Below, in pieces: positions 5,929-7,090 of a stretch of DNA of 7,090 bases; positions within the stretch are counted from its first letter, which is position 1, and the number at the start of each line of letters is the position of its first letter. The DNA lies in assembly GCA_028708585.1 (NCBI GenBank), contig JAQVYO010000078.1, forward strand, positions 1-7,090, in the 5' to 3' direction. The DNA is from Oscillospiraceae bacterium (GTDB taxonomy: Bacteria > Bacillota > Clostridia > Oscillospirales > Oscillospiraceae). A program made the position numbers and the translations under genes. Below the pieces are notes generated by a model. The model worked only from the letters and a program-made list of their open reading frames with translations. It did not search any database and was not told the DNA's origin.

Positions 5929-6083
5929 TCGAGGAGGGCGACGGCGAGGCCAATTATGCTCACTACGCCCTCCACCAATTGGGAATGACTCCCGGCGCGC
6001 TGCTCCACCTGCCGCGCCGGGAGCGTGCGTTTATTTTTGCGTCCATCGATTTGCGGATGAAACGGGAAAAACGAAAAATGTAG
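5509..6083 (+). CDS. Tail assembly chaperone, -1 frameshift extended product (gpGT-like)
   Basis: A -1 slip on A AAA AAC (5919-5925) continues translation from CTA at 5925 to TAG at 6081-6083. This adds 52 residues to the 139 of the short form, for 191 in total. The extension starts LIEEGDGEANYAHYALHQLG and contains 'LGMTPGALLHLPRRERAFIFASI', a pattern common to the T-domain of tail chaperones ('LG-TP-EF--L-RRER-FI-A'), then ends in a basic tail. The extension has no start codon or ribosome site of its own in a sensible place, and its frame has coherent protein-like composition. By analogy to lambda, the short form drives tube recruitment and the extended form joins it to the tape measure protein. 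Experimental proof is lacking here. Confidence 0.88.
5919..5982 (+). promoter_or_regulatory. Programmed -1 ribosomal frameshift signal
   Basis: The heptamer A AAA AAC (5919-5925) is in the correct phase for X XXY YYZ slippage and is followed directly by the TAA stop. After a 7-nt spacer, GGAGGGCG (5933-5940) pairs perfectly with CGCCCTCC (5966-5973). The loop bases CCAATT (5950-5955) can pair with AATTGG (5977-5982) just behind the stem, giving a possible H-type pseudoknot. A weak GGTGGA (5907-5912) upstream could act as an additional Shine-Dalgarno-like stimulator. Confidence 0.85.
5989..6023 (+). repeat. Perfect 11-bp G+C-rich hairpin inside the frameshift extension
   Basis: CTCCCGGCGCG (5989-5999) pairs with CGCGCCGGGAG (6013-6023) around a 13-nt loop. 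It starts 64 nt after the slippery site and encodes the region from TPG to PRRE of the extension. It could further slow ribosomes or only be a by-product of G+C-rich codons. Confidence 0.85.
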
Positions 6084-6105
6084 GCCAAAAAGATTTGGAA
6101 TTTTC

Positions 6106-6134
6106 TTGAAAATTACTGATGTCTTGGATATAAT
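6106..6134 (+). promoter_or_regulatory. Sigma-70/SigA-type promoter of the inserted gene
   Basis: TTGAAA (6106-6111) and TATAAT (6129-6134) are separated by exactly 17 nt, a near-consensus vegetative promoter in a markedly A+T-rich stretch. Transcription would start near 6141, about 25 nt before the ATG of the membrane-protein gene. No comparable promoter was found elsewhere in the window. It is inside a late operon, so it would give that gene expression independent of phage late control. Confidence 0.8.
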
Positions 6135-6166
6135 AAAAAAAATGAAAAGAAAGGCCTGTGTACGCT

Positions 6167-6706
6167 ATGAGTTGGACATTAATTATTTTATTTGTTGTTG
6201 CTACATATGGCCTTTTGATTGGTATGCTGGTGATGATTTGCGTTACGGGGAAACGAGCGGATCCACCCCGGGAGAAAGAGCCGGCCAATTATATTGGCAA
6301 GGCGGTTTTCCACCATCTTTCCGGCATGCCGTTTGCGGAACGGGCCGCCATCACAATTTATTTTTTGGAAGACCGGATTGCTATCCACGGGGAAGGCCAG
6401 ACGATTTCTCTCGTTTGGGACGACGTTTTGGACATTGTTGTGCAGCCATGGGAAGAAATGCAGGAATTTGTTCAAAAACAGAATGGGAAGCAGCCGGGAA
6501 AGAAAGATTTCCGTCTAAAAGAAAAGGGCGCTTTACGCCAAACTGCGAAAAAGAAGAGCGATCTGCCTTATTTCATGATTATATACCGCAAAGAAGGCAA
6601 AATTGATTTTGCTTCGTTTCAAGCGATTGGCTCCGCTTCCAAGGCGGTTAAAATGGTGCAGATTTTTCGGAAAAGGCGGCATTGGAAACCAGCGCCCATA
6701 AGATGA
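6167..6706 (+). CDS. Moron-like membrane-anchored protein of unknown function
   Basis: From ATG 6167 this encodes 179 residues. A hydrophobic helix spans about residues 3-27 (LIILFVVATYGLLIGMLVMI), followed by a basic flank (TGKRADPPREK), which predicts an N-out/C-in anchor. The cytoplasmic part has 'AITIYFLEDRIAIHGEGQTISLVWDDVLDIV' (about 61-91), a lysine-rich linker (about 104-130) and 'PYFMIIYRKEGKIDFASFQAIGSASKAVKMVQIFRKRR' (about 134-171). The strand pattern with W-D-D-V-L-D-I and the later 'FMIIYR...F' recalls YcxB-like membrane-associated domains, but this is a tentative reading. A GTG at 6158 is an alternative start only 3 nt from AGAAAGG (6148-6154); ATG 6167 lies 12 nt from it, so the start is not settled. 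The gene has its own promoter and a terminator-like hairpin downstream, and separates the chaperone from the tape-measure position. It is not a known tail component. Confidence 0.75.
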   Translation: MSWTLIILFVVATYGLLIGMLVMICVTGKRADPPREKEPANYIGKAVFHHLSGMPFAERAAITIYFLEDRIAIHGEGQTISLVWDDVLDIVVQPWEEMQEFVQKQNGKQPGKKDFRLKEKGALRQTAKKKSDLPYFMIIYRKEGKIDFASFQAIGSASKAVKMVQIFRKRRHWKPAPIR

Positions 6707-6729
6707 AACAGCGCTGACGGCCCCCGGTT

Positions 6730-6748
6730 CTTTCGCAGGCGGCGAAAG
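6730..6748 (+). repeat. Hairpin shortly after the inserted gene
   Basis: CTTTCGC (6730-6736), loop AGGCG, GCGAAAG (6742-6748) is a perfect 7-bp stem that can be extended by one A-T pair and one G-U pair. No T tract follows. It begins 24 nt after the stop of the membrane-protein gene and may protect its 3' end. Confidence 0.55.
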
Positions 6749-6771
6749 AGGAAAGCTGACCGGCAAACTGG

Positions 6772-6803
6772 AGTGCCTACCGTTTTTTGGTAGGTGCTTT
6801 TTT
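6772..6803 (+). terminator. Putative intrinsic terminator before the tape-measure position
   Basis: AGTGCCTACC (6772-6781) pairs with GGTAGGTGCT (6789-6798), using a 6-bp perfect core and two wobble pairs, around loop GTTTTTT. Six T residues (6798-6803) follow. The form is that of a Rho-independent terminator. The ribosome binding site of the next gene starts only a few bases later, so late transcription must read through it, or it serves mainly to end the short transcript from the promoter at 6106. Confidence 0.65.
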
Positions 6804-6818
6804 AGGAAAGGAGCAAAA

Positions 6819-7090
6819 ATGGCGACGATACGAAACACTTTACGACGATATGACGGATTGCGCGCGGCGCTTGAAGCCGGTATCTTTACGCCCTCTTTTC
6901 CCAGCCTTCCCAGACGGACGGGAAAGGACGGCGTTCTGACGGAATATGCCGTTCCGGGAAGGGGGTCTCTGGCGGACCCGGGGAAAGAAAACACCGCCGT
7001 TTTCCCTAAAAGGGAACTTTTTTTTCTGAGCGGAGAACGGGTTCCGATTTTGGACCAAGCGGCGGCGAAACAAGACCTTGCGACACGCAG
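6819..7090 (+). CDS. Start of the next tail gene, probably tape measure protein (3' end outside window)
   Basis: ATG 6819 follows a strong AAAGGAG (6807-6813) at 5-nt spacing and the frame stays open for 90 codons to the window end. The first residues MATIRNTLRRYDGLRAALEA resemble the N-terminus of Firmicutes tail tape measure proteins (typically 'MATIRTxIxLxDxMSPALKxM'), and position after the chaperone is where that gene belongs. From about residue 21 the sequence becomes rich in P, G and R (SFPSLPRR, VPGRGSLADPG), without the expected coiled-coil. This may be a divergent or remodelled tape measure, or another gene with a similar start. A run of eight T at 7018-7025 and a terminator-like stem lie within the frame. 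Confidence 0.5.
   Translation, partial: MATIRNTLRRYDGLRAALEAGIFTPSFPSLPRRTGKDGVLTEYAVPGRGSLADPGKENTAVFPKRELFFLSGERVPILDQAAAKQDLATR
7002..7025 (+). other. Terminator-like hairpin inside the last ORF
   Basis: TTCCCT (7002-7007), loop AAA, AGGGAA (7011-7016), then C and eight T residues. The upstream strand can also pair with earlier bases: GGGAAA (6981-6986) with TTTCCC (7001-7006), or GAAAAC (6987-6992) with GTTTTC (6999-7004). These pairings exclude the terminator-like stem. Function is unproven because the element lies in coding sequence. Confidence 0.35.

Noticed and set aside
6106..6606. Forward ORF of 166 codons overlapping the membrane-protein gene
   Set aside because: Its TTG start coincides with the -35 element, an in-frame ATG at 6142 would be at the transcript start, and most of it is an out-of-phase reading of the 6167 gene.
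1..7090. CRISPR arrays, tRNA genes, insertion sequences or attachment sites
   Set aside because: No regularly spaced repeats, cloverleaf-like stretch, transposase pattern or flanking duplications could be seen.

Overview
The window is a run of prophage or phage late genes, all on the + strand, covering head completion and the start of a contractile-tail module. Base composition (G+C-rich coding DNA with a few A+T-rich islands), strong GGAGG-type ribosome binding sites and the close match of the tail genes to the Bacillus PBSX/skin families (XkdK, XkdM, XkdN and relatives) suggest a G+C-rich Firmicute, most likely a gut-type Clostridia (Oscillospiraceae-like) host. The host assignment is inference only.

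Layout: (1) 1-561, C-terminal part of an SPP1 gp6-type portal protein. (2) 562-734, a non-coding G+C-rich gap with a terminator-like hairpin. (3) 735-1307 scaffold and 1368-2465 P22-type major capsid protein. (4) 2467-3636, three small head-tail interface genes (adaptor, head-closure protein, tail terminator). (5) 3697-5016 tail sheath and 5020-5490 tail tube. (6) 5509-6083, an XkdN-type tail assembly chaperone with a -1 frameshift signal joining two reading frames. (7) 6084-6818, an A+T-rich insertion with its own sigma-70-type promoter, a small membrane-anchored protein gene and a terminator-like hairpin. (8) 6819 to the window end, the beginning of the next tail gene, whose first 20 or so residues resemble a tape measure protein.

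How they work together: the scaffold directs coat assembly on the portal. The adaptor and closure proteins seal the filled head, and the tail terminator caps the tube/sheath at the neck. Sheath and tube polymerise along the tape measure protein, which is chaperoned by the short and frameshifted XkdN-type products. Spacing is tight (1 to a few nt between several genes), consistent with one late operon.

The two most noteworthy points are the chaperone frameshift site (A AAA AAC, a 7-nt spacer, then a perfect 8-bp stem with a possible pseudoknot) and the moron-like cassette inserted exactly between the chaperone and the tape-measure position. The cassette carries TTGAAA-17-TATAAT and an N-terminally membrane-anchored protein of unknown function; it is the best candidate here for something undescribed.
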